A DNA stretch of 64,000 nucleotides from NCBI RefSeq assembly GCF_003858645.1, contig NZ_RQJP01000003.1:806001-870000 (forward strand). The letters run 5' to 3'. Made by a program: the position numbers and the translations under genes. Shown here piece by piece: positions 8,490 to 17,940 of this stretch. Source of the DNA: Larkinella knui (GTDB taxonomy: Bacteria > Bacteroidota > Bacteroidia > Cytophagales > Spirosomataceae). Position 1 is the stretch's first letter, and each line of letters begins with the position of its first letter. A model generated the notes under the pieces. It did no database searches, was not told the DNA's origin, and saw nothing but the letters and a program-made list of their open reading frames with translations.

Positions 8490-9257
8490 ATGGATATTCT
8501 CATCGTTGAAGACGAACCGCTGGCCGTTCAGAAACTCGTTAAGCTCCTGAACGCGGCTGACTCCACAGCCCGGATTGCGGGTGTAACGGACGGTATTGAG
8601 TCCACCGTTGGCTGGCTGAAGACCCATCCCGTGCCCGATCTGATCCTGATGGACATCGAACTTTCCGACGGGCAAAGCTTTGAGATTTTCAATCTGATTC
8701 CGATCGAATGCCCGGTTGTCTTCACGACTTCGTATGATGAATATGCGGTAAAATCGTTTCAGGTAAACCGGTTCGATTATCTGTTGAAACCCATCAAGAG
8801 AGAAGAACTGGCGAAAGTTCTGGCAAAACACAAACAGACTGACTACCAGACCGTCACATCGGTAAACATTGGTTATTTGATCGATGATCTGCGAAAACAA
8901 ACCCGGCAACCCGAATTCCGAAGTCAGTTTCTGGCCAAATACCAGCAGCAGCTTCTCTCGATCGATGCCGCCGAGGTGAGCTTTTTTTACGCCAAAGAAG
9001 GCACAACGTATTTGTATAGCCGGGATAAAAACCGGTACACCGTCGAGTATAGCCTCGACGCCCTGGAGGAATTCCTGGAACCCAACCTGTTTTTCAGGAT
9101 CAATGACCACTTTATTGTGGAAGTAAGAGCAGTTTCGCAAATTCATTCCTACCTTAATGGGCAACTTAAAGTAGACCTGGATTCCGGCGGTATTGCCCAC
9201 GATATCGTTGTCAGTCGTGACCGCATTCGGGATTTCAAAGCATGGATCGGAAGGTAA
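8490..9257 (+). CDS. LytTR family response regulator
   Basis: Two-domain regulator of 255 residues. The N-terminal receiver has the acidic pocket VEDE (residues 6-9), phospho-acceptor D55 (LILMDIELSD), the conserved FTTSYDEYAV and LLKPIK lysine. The C-terminal LytTR DNA-binding domain contains YAKEGTTYLYSRDKNRYTV, FFRINDHFIV and DIVVSRDRIRDFK. The partner kinase starts 1 bp after its stop, so the two form a tight operon. LytTR proteins bind paired direct-repeat sites; none was assigned here. Confidence 0.95.
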   Translation: MDILIVEDEPLAVQKLVKLLNAADSTARIAGVTDGIESTVGWLKTHPVPDLILMDIELSDGQSFEIFNLIPIECPVVFTTSYDEYAVKSFQVNRFDYLLKPIKREELAKVLAKHKQTDYQTVTSVNIGYLIDDLRKQTRQPEFRSQFLAKYQQQLLSIDAAEVSFFYAKEGTTYLYSRDKNRYTVEYSLDALEEFLEPNLFFRINDHFIVEVRAVSQIHSYLNGQLKVDLDSGGIAHDIVVSRDRIRDFKAWIGR

Positions 9258-9258
9258 G

Positions 9259-10293
9259 ATGCAGAAACTGAATGATAAGTGGATGCGCATTCTGGGCGTC
9301 CCTTTGCTGGCGTTTACGGGCCAGTGGGCCATGTACGGCTACACGAACGTGCCCTACCCGGACGACTGGCGAATTCCGTTTTTCTTCATTCTGGGCAGTG
9401 TCGTAGTTTGGGAGACCAACCGCTGGGGCATTATTCTATCCCGCCGAAAGTATACCGAACTGACTCAAACCCGGCTGCGGGTGCTGTATCAACTGGTCTG
9501 GTTTGCCTTTTTTGCCAGTCTCATCCGCATCACTCAAACGTTTTTTTACGACCTCATTGGACTCTGGAAATCAGGCGATTACCTTCAGTTCAGGCCGTAT
9601 TTTTTCAACACCCTGGTCTCTTTCGCCGGCACGGTGCAAATAGCGGCCTATTACGAAGGTGTTTATCTATATCAGCGGTGGAAAGTGGCCTACACCGAAG
9701 CGCAGGAGCTAAAAAAAGTGAATTTGCAAAGTCAGCTCGATTCGCTGAAAACCCAGATCAATCCGCATTTTCTGTTCAATAACCTCAACTCCCTGTCGTC
9801 GCTGATCACGAGCGACGCCCAGCAGGCCGAGCTTTTCGTGGATGAACTGTCGTCGGTCTACCGGTATTTACTCCAGCAAAATAACCGGGACCTGTGTCCG
9901 CTCAATGACGAAATTCAGTTTATCAAAGCCTACTTCCACCTGCTCAAAACCCGGTATGGTGACGGTATTTTCATGGACACCGACATCGAGCCACACTACC
10001 TGTCGTACCTGATTCCGCCCCTGACGCTCCAGATTCTGCTCGAAAATGCCATCAAGCACAACGTCATCGCGGTGAGCCGTCCGCTGACGATCAAGCTCTA
10101 TACGCTGGACGGTAATTTATACGTTGAAAATAATCTGCAAAAGAAGAAAATGGCCGTTCCTTCCAATCAGATCGGTTTGCAGAACATCATGATCAAGTAT
10201 AAACTCCTGGCCCACTCGCCGGTAACGATTTATAACGACGAGGTAAAATTCCTGGTGGGTGTGCCGCTGCTGACGCCGACGACGGAGGGGTAA
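9259..10293 (+). CDS. LytS-type sensor histidine kinase
   Basis: Membrane histidine kinase of the His_kinase (PF06580) family, 344 residues from the ATG at 9259. Four or so membrane segments fill the first 140 residues (PLLAFTGQWAMYGY, IPFFFILGSVVVW, LVWFAFFASLIRI, TLVSFAGTVQIAAYY). The phospho-acceptor lies in QINPHFLFNNLNSLSSL (H170). An HATPase domain follows with PLTLQILLENAIKHNV and QIGLQNIMIKY. The upstream in-frame start at 9193 lies inside the response-regulator gene and is rejected. It has no periplasmic sensor domain of size, so the signal may be membrane-derived. Confidence 0.93.
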   Translation: MQKLNDKWMRILGVPLLAFTGQWAMYGYTNVPYPDDWRIPFFFILGSVVVWETNRWGIILSRRKYTELTQTRLRVLYQLVWFAFFASLIRITQTFFYDLIGLWKSGDYLQFRPYFFNTLVSFAGTVQIAAYYEGVYLYQRWKVAYTEAQELKKVNLQSQLDSLKTQINPHFLFNNLNSLSSLITSDAQQAELFVDELSSVYRYLLQQNNRDLCPLNDEIQFIKAYFHLLKTRYGDGIFMDTDIEPHYLSYLIPPLTLQILLENAIKHNVIAVSRPLTIKLYTLDGNLYVENNLQKKKMAVPSNQIGLQNIMIKYKLLAHSPVTIYNDEVKFLVGVPLLTPTTEG

Positions 10294-10344
10294 GATCAGA
10301 CTCAAACCGTCTGTTTTTATCACAAACTGCACCAATTGCCATAA

Positions 10345-10530
10345 CCTTGTCCCTAAAAACTGGACAGCGCATTACTAGATAAATTCGGGCGATTTTGATA
10401 ATTTAACTAATCACAAAATCGCTTATGAAAAAGACCCGCGGTGGCAGACCGCAAGTTCACAGAAGTGCAAATTGCCTTCGCACTTCGACAGGCTGATACC
10501 GGCGTATCTGTTGCGGAGGTCTGCCACACC
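10345..10530 (+). pseudogene. IS3-family transposase OrfA remnant
   Basis: An ATG at 10425 opens MKKTRGGRP. One frame over, codons from 10450 read RKFTEVQIAFALRQADTG followed by VSVAEVC, the conserved N-terminus of IS3-group OrfA (the helix-turn-helix of COG2963 proteins). The match ends at about 10527 and nothing of the catalytic OrfB is seen. The upstream words TGTCCCTAAAAACTGGACA (10349-10367) resemble IS3-type ends. A frameshift, missing C-terminus and missing right end show a decayed insertion. The rest of the gap to 10868 holds no gene I can support. Confidence 0.65.
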
Positions 10531-10868
10531 TCCATTGTCAATATCTTACCGTAATTTTGAACAGACATGTTGACACCACTCAAGCCCCTTTTGGTGATGG
10601 GAAAGAATAGGGTCAAAAAGCTATAATTTTAGGTTCGTGGGGGTATCAATTCTGTCTCACGAACTCACCCTATGCGCCGAAAATGGAACATTGGTAAGTG
10701 ATGGGACCGCCCAGGCGGACAACAACTTGAGAAAGGTTTATAAGTAATTTCAGCTTGATTAAGGGAAAGGGAAAGCGTTTCAGAAAATCGGGCGTTTAAA
10801 GCGATACCAGAAAATTTAAACGTCACTATCTCCACTTTAAAGCCTACTTTTAAGTCAGCCTATAATCC
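10531..10868. other. intergenic region, decayed IS flank
   Basis: AT-richer DNA downstream of the transposase remnant, with no open frame of substance and no clear repeat. It probably holds the rest of the decayed insertion. Confidence 0.35.
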
Positions 10869-11444
10869 TTATTGAGTGATTAATTTACTACTAAACTTCC
10901 CACTTTTAAGGTGAATAGATTGTCCGTCTGGACCAGTTAAAGTCACATCGAACTGGCCTTTTACTTTCCCCGCTGCCCTATTCAGTTTTGTTACCTTCAC
11001 CCAGCCTTTATCGCCTTGCTTGAATTGGTAGTACTTTTGAGGACTTCCCATTTGCGTATCCATTACGTGTAAGGTAGCTATTGCTACCGTAAAGGACGTT
11101 TCGGATTTGGCAGTCTTTGTTGGAAGACAGGTATCAGGTAAGGCTAAATTGTAATAGCCTTTTTTCAAGGGTAGCTGATAAAAGCCTAACATTTGCGTCG
11201 GGGTGCACTGACCTACACAACCCGTTACTTTTGGAGTGACCTTTAAACTTTGTGGACTAAAAGGCAGGTCTGTTCGAACAATAATACTAAACCGATCTGT
11301 TAAGCATGTTTTATTCTCTTCTGTATGGATTTCGGTGGCTTCTCCAGAGGCAAACCAGTAGGAATTATTTAGATTAGCAGTCAATGTATATCGCTTAGAG
11401 CAAGCCATACACATTAGCAGTAAGAAAAGAGACCATTTCATCAA
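10869..11444 (-). CDS. hypothetical lipoprotein
   Basis: A 191-residue secreted lipoprotein of unknown function. The lipobox LLMCMAC places the lipidated cysteine at residue 15. The mature part has four further cysteines in CLTDR, CVGQCTPT and DTCLPT, suggesting disulfides, and a beta-rich C-terminus (VKGQFDVTLTGPDGQSIHLKSGKF). It stands alone on the minus strand in an IS-scarred region and is AT-richer than its neighbours, so it may be acquired. No family recognised. Confidence 0.75.
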   Translation of the reverse strand: MMKWSLFLLLMCMACSKRYTLTANLNNSYWFASGEATEIHTEENKTCLTDRFSIIVRTDLPFSPQSLKVTPKVTGCVGQCTPTQMLGFYQLPLKKGYYNLALPDTCLPTKTAKSETSFTVAIATLHVMDTQMGSPQKYYQFKQGDKGWVKVTKLNRAAGKVKGQFDVTLTGPDGQSIHLKSGKFSSKLITQ

Positions 11445-12213
11445 ATCCTGGCGTTTTGGAGTTAAAACTTGTTGTATTAAGCTTGATAGCTATCCAATCT
11501 ACTAAAATGGCGGAGAGCCTAGAATAAAAAGCAGGATTTTCACAAAACCCTTCTATTTGAGACGAAGATTTTCCTGTTCGTATCAGATGGAGCGTCTGGC
11601 AAAACGGTAAATTAAATTGATAAGGGATCATTTGGAACGAGTGCTCGCTCAGATCGTATCCATCAACTTGATAAAGAACTGGTCTCTTTCAGAGCCAATC
11701 TCCCAGTAAGAGAAAGGCATAACCCGCGCTTCAGTTATTTCATTTTTGCTTCCAACCCTTGCTGAGCCAAGGAGGACTCAACCGGTTTCGCTTCATGAGT
11801 TGAAAAGAATATCGAAAAGAAGGGAGAGGGAGTCAAAACAACGTGTTGGATTTTTATCTTACAATCCCTGAAGCTACCATTTAAATTTGAAGTTCGTTGC
11901 TATGGCGCTCCCGCAGGGTTTGCAATGGGTGTAGAACGTTGCTTGTCTCTGGTTAAGAAGATCGCATCGCATCCACTGATTTTATAGTACCCCTATCAAT
12001 TAATAACAGCACCTGTTTGCAAGCCGTACTACAAATTTTTTCGCAAGGAGCAACTTGGAAAGCGAGCTTTAGTAATAACCTGAGCGCACTGTAATCCAAC
12101 CCTTCCGTTGTATGGTTTTAAAACTAGTTGTGGTTCGTCACACCGGTATTGATCCGAACTGGCAGTCACGTTTTGCTGTTAGTGTGTAAATTTGATTTTC
12201 ACAAAAGAACATT
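11445..12213. other. long intergenic region without a supported gene
   Basis: About 770 bp of AT-richer DNA. A 78-codon minus-strand frame at 11395-11631 overlaps the lipoprotein start and looks like chance. I find no RNA gene, long repeat or recognisable coding remnant. Confidence 0.4.
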
Positions 12214-13164
12214 ATGGGCGCAACCTCCTTCGAAGAACTTTGCAGCCGCTTGTCCAGCGGCTCCTCCACAGAACTGAGCGCATTGCTGCCAGATGGCATC
12301 CAACACGAAGTGGGACATTTTAACGTGTTCAACCTGACCGAACTTACGCAGACTAGCCGTGAAAAACCGGCCATACCCTACGCCTGCCGTGCCTTTTATA
12401 AGATCAATTTTCTGACCGGAAAATCACGGGCCGAGTATCCCGACCGCACCGTAGAAATCACCCAGCCGTCCCTGATCTTCACGACGCCCAAAAGTCCGTT
12501 TACCTGGTGGCCCATGGGTCGGCAAAGCGGACAGTTTTGCGTGTTCACCGCCGACTTCCTCCACCCGACCAAAAGCGGTGTGATCCTCGACGAGCTTCCC
12601 ATTTTTAAATCCCCGGAACACCCGGTTTACGAATTGTCAGAAACCCAAGCGGCACGTGTACAGGGCATTTTTGAGAATATGGAGACCGAAATTACGTCCA
12701 ATTATGCCTATAAGTATGACCTGCTTCGCGCCTATACGCTCGAACTGGTGCATATCGGGCAAAAACTGCAATCGACTACGATGCTGCATCCCAATCACAG
12801 CGCATTTGCCCGTACGACATCGCTATTTATCGAGCTGCTCGAAAGACAATTTCCGCTCGAAAATCCGCAGCAGAAAATCGCACTGCGCACGGCAAAACAG
12901 TTCGCCGACCAACTCGCGGTACACGTCAACCATTTGAACAAAGTACTCCGGGATTCCACCGGTCTGACAACCACCGAGCTCATCTCGGGCCGCATTGTGC
13001 AGGAAGCCCGGGCCTTGCTCCTGCATACCGACTGGACCATTGCCGAGATCGCCGACAGCCTGGGTTTTTCCGACTTTGCGCATTTCGCCAAATTTTTCAA
13101 AAGTGAAACTTCTTTTTCTCCCGGCGCATTTCGTCGTCAGACAAAAAGTTTGAATTATACATAA
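12214..13164 (+). CDS. AraC family transcriptional regulator
   Basis: 316 residues with an N-terminal cupin-like ligand domain (FYKINFLTGKSRAEYPDRT, PSLIFTTPKSPFTWWP) and a C-terminal AraC double helix-turn-helix: LAVHVNHLNKVLRDSTG then WTIAEIADSLGFSDFAHFAKF and FFKSETSFSPGAFR. The next gene, an SDR oxidoreductase, starts 78 bp downstream on the same strand and is the likely target. The ligand cannot be told from sequence. Confidence 0.93.
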   Translation: MGATSFEELCSRLSSGSSTELSALLPDGIQHEVGHFNVFNLTELTQTSREKPAIPYACRAFYKINFLTGKSRAEYPDRTVEITQPSLIFTTPKSPFTWWPMGRQSGQFCVFTADFLHPTKSGVILDELPIFKSPEHPVYELSETQAARVQGIFENMETEITSNYAYKYDLLRAYTLELVHIGQKLQSTTMLHPNHSAFARTTSLFIELLERQFPLENPQQKIALRTAKQFADQLAVHVNHLNKVLRDSTGLTTTELISGRIVQEARALLLHTDWTIAEIADSLGFSDFAHFAKFFKSETSFSPGAFRRQTKSLNYT

Positions 13165-13242
13165 AATTGATTGACGGCCACAAACCATGACGTGCTCATT
13201 TGCCGGACTTTTGTATTCGTTTTAATTTTATACAAAAGTCAG

Positions 13243-13995
13243 ATGACAACTCAGAAAATAGCACTCATTACCGGCGGAAGCCGTGGAATAGGCAAGGACA
13301 TTGCGATGAACCTGGCGCAAAAAGGCGTCGACATCCTATTGACCTACCGCAGCAACAAATCGGAAGCCGAAGCTACTGTTGCTACCATCCAATCGTTTGG
13401 CCGTAAAGCCGTTGCACTGCCGCTCGACACCTCGGACACCAGGGGCTTTCCTGCTTTTTTCGAACAGGCACAAGTGATCTTACACGATAAATTTGCAACA
13501 GACCGCTTCGATTTCCTCATCAATAATGCCGGCACCAGCGTGAGTGCTCCGGTCACCGAAACGACCGAAGCGCAATTCGACGAAATGATGAACATCCATC
13601 TGAAAGGGGTTTACTTTTTTACCCAGAAAGCCCTGGACCATCTGCGGGACGGTGGCCGAATCGTCAATATCTCATCCGCCGTTTCCCGCCAGACCTTTTC
13701 GGGTGTATCCGCCTATGCGATCATGAAAGGTGCGATCGATGTCTACACCAGGTACCTTGCCTTGGAATTGGGGCCGCGGAGAATCAGTGCGAATGTAGTC
13801 GCACCGGGTGCTATTTTTGGCGGCAGTACCATGCAGGATTCGCCGGAAATACGAAATTTTGTAACTGGCATTACCGCTCTGGGAAGGGTTGGTTTGCCGG
13901 ATGATATCGGGGGTGTAGTAGCCTTTCTATGCAGTGAAGATGCGAAATGGGTCAACGGCCAGCGCATCGAAGTGACTGGCGGTGTGGGCCTTTAA
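13243..13995 (+). CDS. SDR family oxidoreductase
   Basis: Classical short-chain dehydrogenase/reductase of 250 residues. The nucleotide motif is TGGSRGIG (10-17), followed by NNAG (94-97), the catalytic serine in VNISSAVS (144/145) and YAIMK (Y158, K162), and a C-terminal NGQRIEVTGGVGL. The ATG at 13243 is used because an earlier in-frame start adds 24 non-family residues. It follows the AraC regulator. The substrate is unknown; 3-oxoacyl reductase-like members share this layout. Confidence 0.92.
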   Translation: MTTQKIALITGGSRGIGKDIAMNLAQKGVDILLTYRSNKSEAEATVATIQSFGRKAVALPLDTSDTRGFPAFFEQAQVILHDKFATDRFDFLINNAGTSVSAPVTETTEAQFDEMMNIHLKGVYFFTQKALDHLRDGGRIVNISSAVSRQTFSGVSAYAIMKGAIDVYTRYLALELGPRRISANVVAPGAIFGGSTMQDSPEIRNFVTGITALGRVGLPDDIGGVVAFLCSEDAKWVNGQRIEVTGGVGL

Positions 13996-14556
13996 AGTAA
14001 CTATCTCCTATTTTCCAGGACTTTTCTTCGGTATACGTCGGCTGGTTCTTAGCCATCGCCCGCTCGAACTTCTCCGTCTTGTATTTTCTGGGAAGAAAGG
14101 TTTTCGCCGTAAAAGCCACAGTATCGCCAGTCTGGCACGGGATCAGCCATTTTTTGAGGCTCTCCTCTTTCTGGCGGTATTGTGGTTTTCCCTAAAGGTT
14201 ATCCCGTTTAAGCAGGTCCTTTCTGCGGGTAAAAAGCTGGGGCTAATCGCAGTCAAGTTGATACCTACAGTGGTTGAAACCCTGATGACCTACGAGCGGC
14301 AGTTGTGAACGAGCTGATGGCCCCGCATTTCTGTGTTGAGAATGGTTGTCTCAAAAAGGTATCAATTCCTGATCAAGACGTTGCCCGAGCAGAAGTATTC
14401 ATAAAAGCGGACATTTTACTCACTAATACTGTCCGAAACTGGACAGACGCTCTTGGCATATGGCCTTTGCCAGGCTATCAAAGCCCATTTGTGCAACTGG
14501 TATAATAGTTGCGCCGGTTTAAGGGATGGTTTGCTAACTCATTAATTCGTTTATCG
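13996..14556. other. gap with a possible minus-strand coding remnant
   Basis: No intact gene. On the minus strand, from about 14192 down to 13996, one frame reads without stop as a plausible hydrophilic protein stretch: PQYRQKEESLKKWLIPCQTG, then DTVAFTAKTFLPRKYKTEKF, ERAMAKNQPTYTEEKSWKIG. It has no start or end and meets the SDR stop, so it looks like a broken gene; I do not recognise the family. Two plus-strand frames here (13982-14308, 14305-14505) look like chance. CTGTCCGAAACTGGACAG at 14429-14446 is a short palindrome resembling the IS3-type end words at 10349. Confidence 0.35.
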
Positions 14557-16989
14557 ATGATCAGTCGCACCTATCTTACCGTCGCCTGGCGGAACTGGCG
14601 AAAACAGCTTGGTTTTACGCTCATTAATGGCTTTGGGTTGACGACGGGCTTAACTTGCTTTGCCCTGATTGCGCTTTGGGTGCAGGATGAACTAAGCTAT
14701 GATCGATTCGTTCCCCAGTATGATCGAATTGTCCGATTGACCCAATTCCAACCAACCCAGATGGGTATCGCCGAATCGGCTCGTACCGGTGCCGCCTTAG
14801 CCCCGACGCTCAACCGTCATTACCCTGAAGTGGAAAATACGGTTCGACTCCGCAAACACAACGAGATTATCCTTCATCAAAATGGGCAGGCCCTTCAATC
14901 CGATATTTTACTCACGGAGCCTTCTTTTTTCGACGTATTTGGTTACCGGCTGATCCGAGGCAATCGTTCCACTGCCCTACAAGCCCCTTATTCGGTGGTG
15001 CTCACCGAGTCAACCGCCAGGAAGTATTTTGGTCAAGCTGATCCAATCGGTCAACTCATGACCATTTATATGTATGACAGCACGGGGCGCGGAGCCCACT
15101 ACATCGTGACGGGTATAACTCCCGATCCACCGAGAAATGCACATTTCACCTTTACCATGTTGGCTTCGTTCAAAACGGTTGACGTGGCTAGACCTGAACT
15201 CGTGCGAGCCAAAGGCTGGACGGATAACCGATTCTATACGTATCTCTTACTGCGAAAAGGTGTTGATTTACCGTCATTCGCTGATAAAATCGGACAACTT
15301 TATGCCACCTACGGAAGCGACCCAGTGGCGGCTGACCGTGCTGACGTACAGTACCGGCTACAGCCATTAACGAGCATTCACCTGGGCTCTCATTTAGATC
15401 ATGAATTAGCGCCCAATGGCGACCGACACCAAGTTTCTATTTTTGCCACCATTGGTCTATTCATCCTGCTGCTGGCGGGCATAAATTATACCAATCTGGC
15501 CACCGCCCGTTCGGCCAGTCGAGCCAAAGAAGTGGGAATTAAAAAAGTCATGGGTGCCCTGAAAGTGGAATTGATCACACAGTACTTAGTCGAGTCCGTG
15601 TTCATGACGTTGCTGGCCCTGGGCCTCTCGGGGCTGTTGACAGAACTGGTTCAGCCCTACCTGGCATTCCTGACGGGCAAGCCACTGTCCCTGCTTTCCT
15701 CGCCTATCCTAATCGTGTTTCTGATTGGGGTGAGCTTAGTGCTCGGGGTGATGTCGGGCCTCTACCCCGCCCTGGTGCTCTCATCGTTTAAACCGGTCAG
15801 TGTGCTGAAAGGCTCCTTTAAAACCGGCACGAAGGGGGTCTTCCTGCGCCAGTCGCTAGTCGTAGCACAATTTATCATTACCCTGCTGCTCGTGACCAGC
15901 GTGATTATTGTTTATCAACAAATGAGCTACGTCCGGCATAAAAACTTAGGCTATACGAAAGAAGCTCTTCTGTTTGTGGGGGTGAACGGTAATGCCGATG
16001 TGGTGAAGGGTTATCCCTCCTTTAAGCAAGAGTTGATGGCTAGCCCGCTGGTGGGGGGTGTTGCCACCTCTAATTCGATTTTGCTAAACGGGCTGGAAAC
16101 CAGCAGTGCCCAAACCACCGACGGGCAAGGCCGTGCCATTCCCGTCACGGCGGCCCGACTTCAAGTGGATGCCGATTACCTACCGGTATATGGTATTCAA
16201 CTTGTAGCCGGTACTAATTTTAGGAGTCGCCAGCCTGCTAACCCGACTCCGACAGCCCCTGACATTCAGCCCGTTATTCTCAATGAATGTGCCGTCAACC
16301 GGTTTGGCTGGCCGAGTGCCCAGGCGGCCCTTGGCAAGCCCTTTAGCACCGATGGCCTGCCCGGAATCGTAGTGGGTGTCGTCAAGGATTTTCATTTTAA
16401 TTCGTTGCAGCACACCATTGAACCGTTGGTCATTTCCCTGAAGCCTGATTATTTCTCTCGCATAACGGTCAAGATTGATCCTCGTCAGGCTCGCCAGAGC
16501 TTAGCGTGGCTTAAAACCGTGTGGAATCGTCACTTTCCCGGTACGCTCTTTGAGTACGCCTTTCTAGACAGCGAATTGGCAAAACAGTATCAGGCCGATG
16601 AGCGGTTTTCCAGTCTTGTTACCTATTTCTCGGGGTTGTCTTTGCTGCTGGCATGCCTAGGCCTCTATAGTCTGGTAGCCTATGCCATGGCGCAGCGAAC
16701 CAAAGAAATTGGCATTCGCAAAACGCTGGGCGCAAGCGTAAAGAGCCTGGTTCTGCAGTTATCGAGGGATTTTTTAAAACTGATTCTAATCGCCATTTTT
16801 ATGGCCATACCGCTTGCCTGGTATGCCATGCATCGATGGTTGCAGGGTTTTGCTTACCGCATTACGCTTGAGTGGTGGATGTTTGTGGGATCGATTTTTC
16901 TGGTTTTATGCATTGCCCTTTTGACAGTCAGTAGCCAAACCCTTAAAGCCGCCTTAGGGAATCCGATCAAATCCCTCCGTATGGAGTAA
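14557..16989 (+). CDS. ABC transporter permease (MacB/FtsX type)
   Basis: Inner-membrane permease of 810 residues with the eight-helix double-FtsX layout common in Bacteroidota. It has an N-terminal span (LINGFGLTTGLTCFALIALWV), a MacB-like periplasmic domain and a first FtsX unit with NYTNLATARSASRAKEVGIKK. A second periplasmic domain then leads to a C-terminal FtsX unit with AYAMAQRTKEIGIRKTLGAS. I use the ATG at 14557 (MISRTYLTVAWRNW), the usual family start. No ATPase gene is adjacent, so it is an orphan whose partner lies elsewhere. Function could be peptide or antibiotic export or cell-envelope signalling. Confidence 0.93.
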   Translation: MISRTYLTVAWRNWRKQLGFTLINGFGLTTGLTCFALIALWVQDELSYDRFVPQYDRIVRLTQFQPTQMGIAESARTGAALAPTLNRHYPEVENTVRLRKHNEIILHQNGQALQSDILLTEPSFFDVFGYRLIRGNRSTALQAPYSVVLTESTARKYFGQADPIGQLMTIYMYDSTGRGAHYIVTGITPDPPRNAHFTFTMLASFKTVDVARPELVRAKGWTDNRFYTYLLLRKGVDLPSFADKIGQLYATYGSDPVAADRADVQYRLQPLTSIHLGSHLDHELAPNGDRHQVSIFATIGLFILLLAGINYTNLATARSASRAKEVGIKKVMGALKVELITQYLVESVFMTLLALGLSGLLTELVQPYLAFLTGKPLSLLSSPILIVFLIGVSLVLGVMSGLYPALVLSSFKPVSVLKGSFKTGTKGVFLRQSLVVAQFIITLLLVTSVIIVYQQMSYVRHKNLGYTKEALLFVGVNGNADVVKGYPSFKQELMASPLVGGVATSNSILLNGLETSSAQTTDGQGRAIPVTAARLQVDADYLPVYGIQLVAGTNFRSRQPANPTPTAPDIQPVILNECAVNRFGWPSAQAALGKPFSTDGLPGIVVGVVKDFHFNSLQHTIEPLVISLKPDYFSRITVKIDPRQARQSLAWLKTVWNRHFPGTLFEYAFLDSELAKQYQADERFSSLVTYFSGLSLLLACLGLYSLVAYAMAQRTKEIGIRKTLGASVKSLVLQLSRDFLKLILIAIFMAIPLAWYAMHRWLQGFAYRITLEWWMFVGSIFLVLCIALLTVSSQTLKAALGNPIKSLRME

Positions 16990-17458
16990 GGCGGCCTGTA
17001 TACCCCACAAAGACGGAAGCCCCAGCCGCCAAATCGGAATTGGAGCAACTTGTGGCCGAACGGTTTCCCAAGATACATACCCAGGTGTCACAGAAAACGC
17101 TCGCGGCTGTTGCGCCACTCAACTTCTTATGTTCTCCTTCAAAATTTGAAAATAGTTACCGGTCTAGAATACGTAAAAAGACGGGTTGTTTAACCGGAGT
17201 AAGAGCGGGTTCAAAACGGTATAGCATTTAAATCTTGTCTCGTCCTCAATTCCGTTGACCGTTCTGGTGATTTTTTACCGCTCCTGCAAGAAGCTTGTCA
17301 GAAAAGTACTGATAGGCACCCGGGCTTCGACGGCGGAAAAGCCAGGTTATGTTCTCGTGCCTAAACTAATCAAGTCTGAACCTGTTGTGGCAAATCCAAG
17401 GAGGCTACGGCGAAAAAAGGGATACGCGGATGACGGCCGTCATCGGGGCTTACCAGGA
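16990..17458. other. intergenic region with a dispersed 30-bp word
   Basis: No gene is supported. Bases 17088-17118 closely resemble 24364-24392; both contain AAACGCTCG, then GGCTGTTGC with C/T and G/A differences and a 2-base indel. Words like GGCTGTTGC occur at insertion-sequence ends, so both may be IS scars. Confidence 0.35.
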
Positions 17459-17812
17459 TTAGGTGTTTTTCAGAATAAGCGTCCGTAAACGCTGGTCATG
17501 CTCATCACCCCACTGCCCGATTGCACCAATGAGCGGGATAAGTGATTGACCAAAATCGGTCAGATAATATTCAACTTTGGGAGGGACAACCGGATAAATC
17601 ACCTTTCCCACCAGCTCGTGGCTTTCCAGTTCCTTCAACTGCACATTGAGCACGCGCCGGGACGCCCCCGGAATTTTTCGCTGCAGATCGCTGGGACGTT
17701 TAAACCCTTCGTTGATAAACCACAAAAGTCGCATCTTCCATTTTCCGTAAAGGACTTCGCCGATCAGGTCGAGCCCGCAGTTCAGGTCGGGCATTGTCTT
17801 TCTTTCGTACAT
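17459..17812 (-). CDS. HxlR family transcriptional regulator
   Basis: Winged-helix regulator of 117 residues, typical HxlR length. It has the N-terminal cysteine (NCGLDLIGEVLYGKWKMRLL) often used for redox or electrophile sensing, the recognition region FKRPSDLQRKIPGASRRVLN and the wing PPKVEYYLTDFGQSL. It is divergent from an SDR/SnoaL operon across a 128-bp gap containing a perfect palindrome, the classic arrangement for a regulator controlling a detoxification or reductase gene. Confidence 0.93.
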   Translation of the reverse strand: MYERKTMPDLNCGLDLIGEVLYGKWKMRLLWFINEGFKRPSDLQRKIPGASRRVLNVQLKELESHELVGKVIYPVVPPKVEYYLTDFGQSLIPLIGAIGQWGDEHDQRLRTLILKNT

Positions 17813-17846
17813 ACGGCAAAGATAACCCGTTGCATTCGGCCATTCA

Positions 17847-17868
17847 ATAGGGATAACTTTATCCCTAT
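17847..17868. promoter_or_regulatory. palindrome, likely HxlR operator
   Basis: ATAGGGATA (17847-17855) and TATCCCTAT (17860-17868) are perfect reverse complements around a 4-base centre. It lies 35 bp upstream of the HxlR start and 73 bp upstream of the divergent SDR start. Binding by HxlR is inferred from position and symmetry. Confidence 0.5.
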
Positions 17869-17940
17869 CTGAATCGTAAGTCCGTACTTGTCAGCACGTG
17901 TTGTACTAGCGAAATTTGTCCTAAACAAATCAGCAGGTCA

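Noticed and set aside
8439-9332. Minus-strand 297-codon frame over the LytTR gene
   Set aside because: Shadow of the regulator gene; unlike any family.
11395-11631. 78-codon minus-strand frame before the lipoprotein
   Set aside because: Overlaps the lipoprotein start, has no family match and looks like AT-rich chance.
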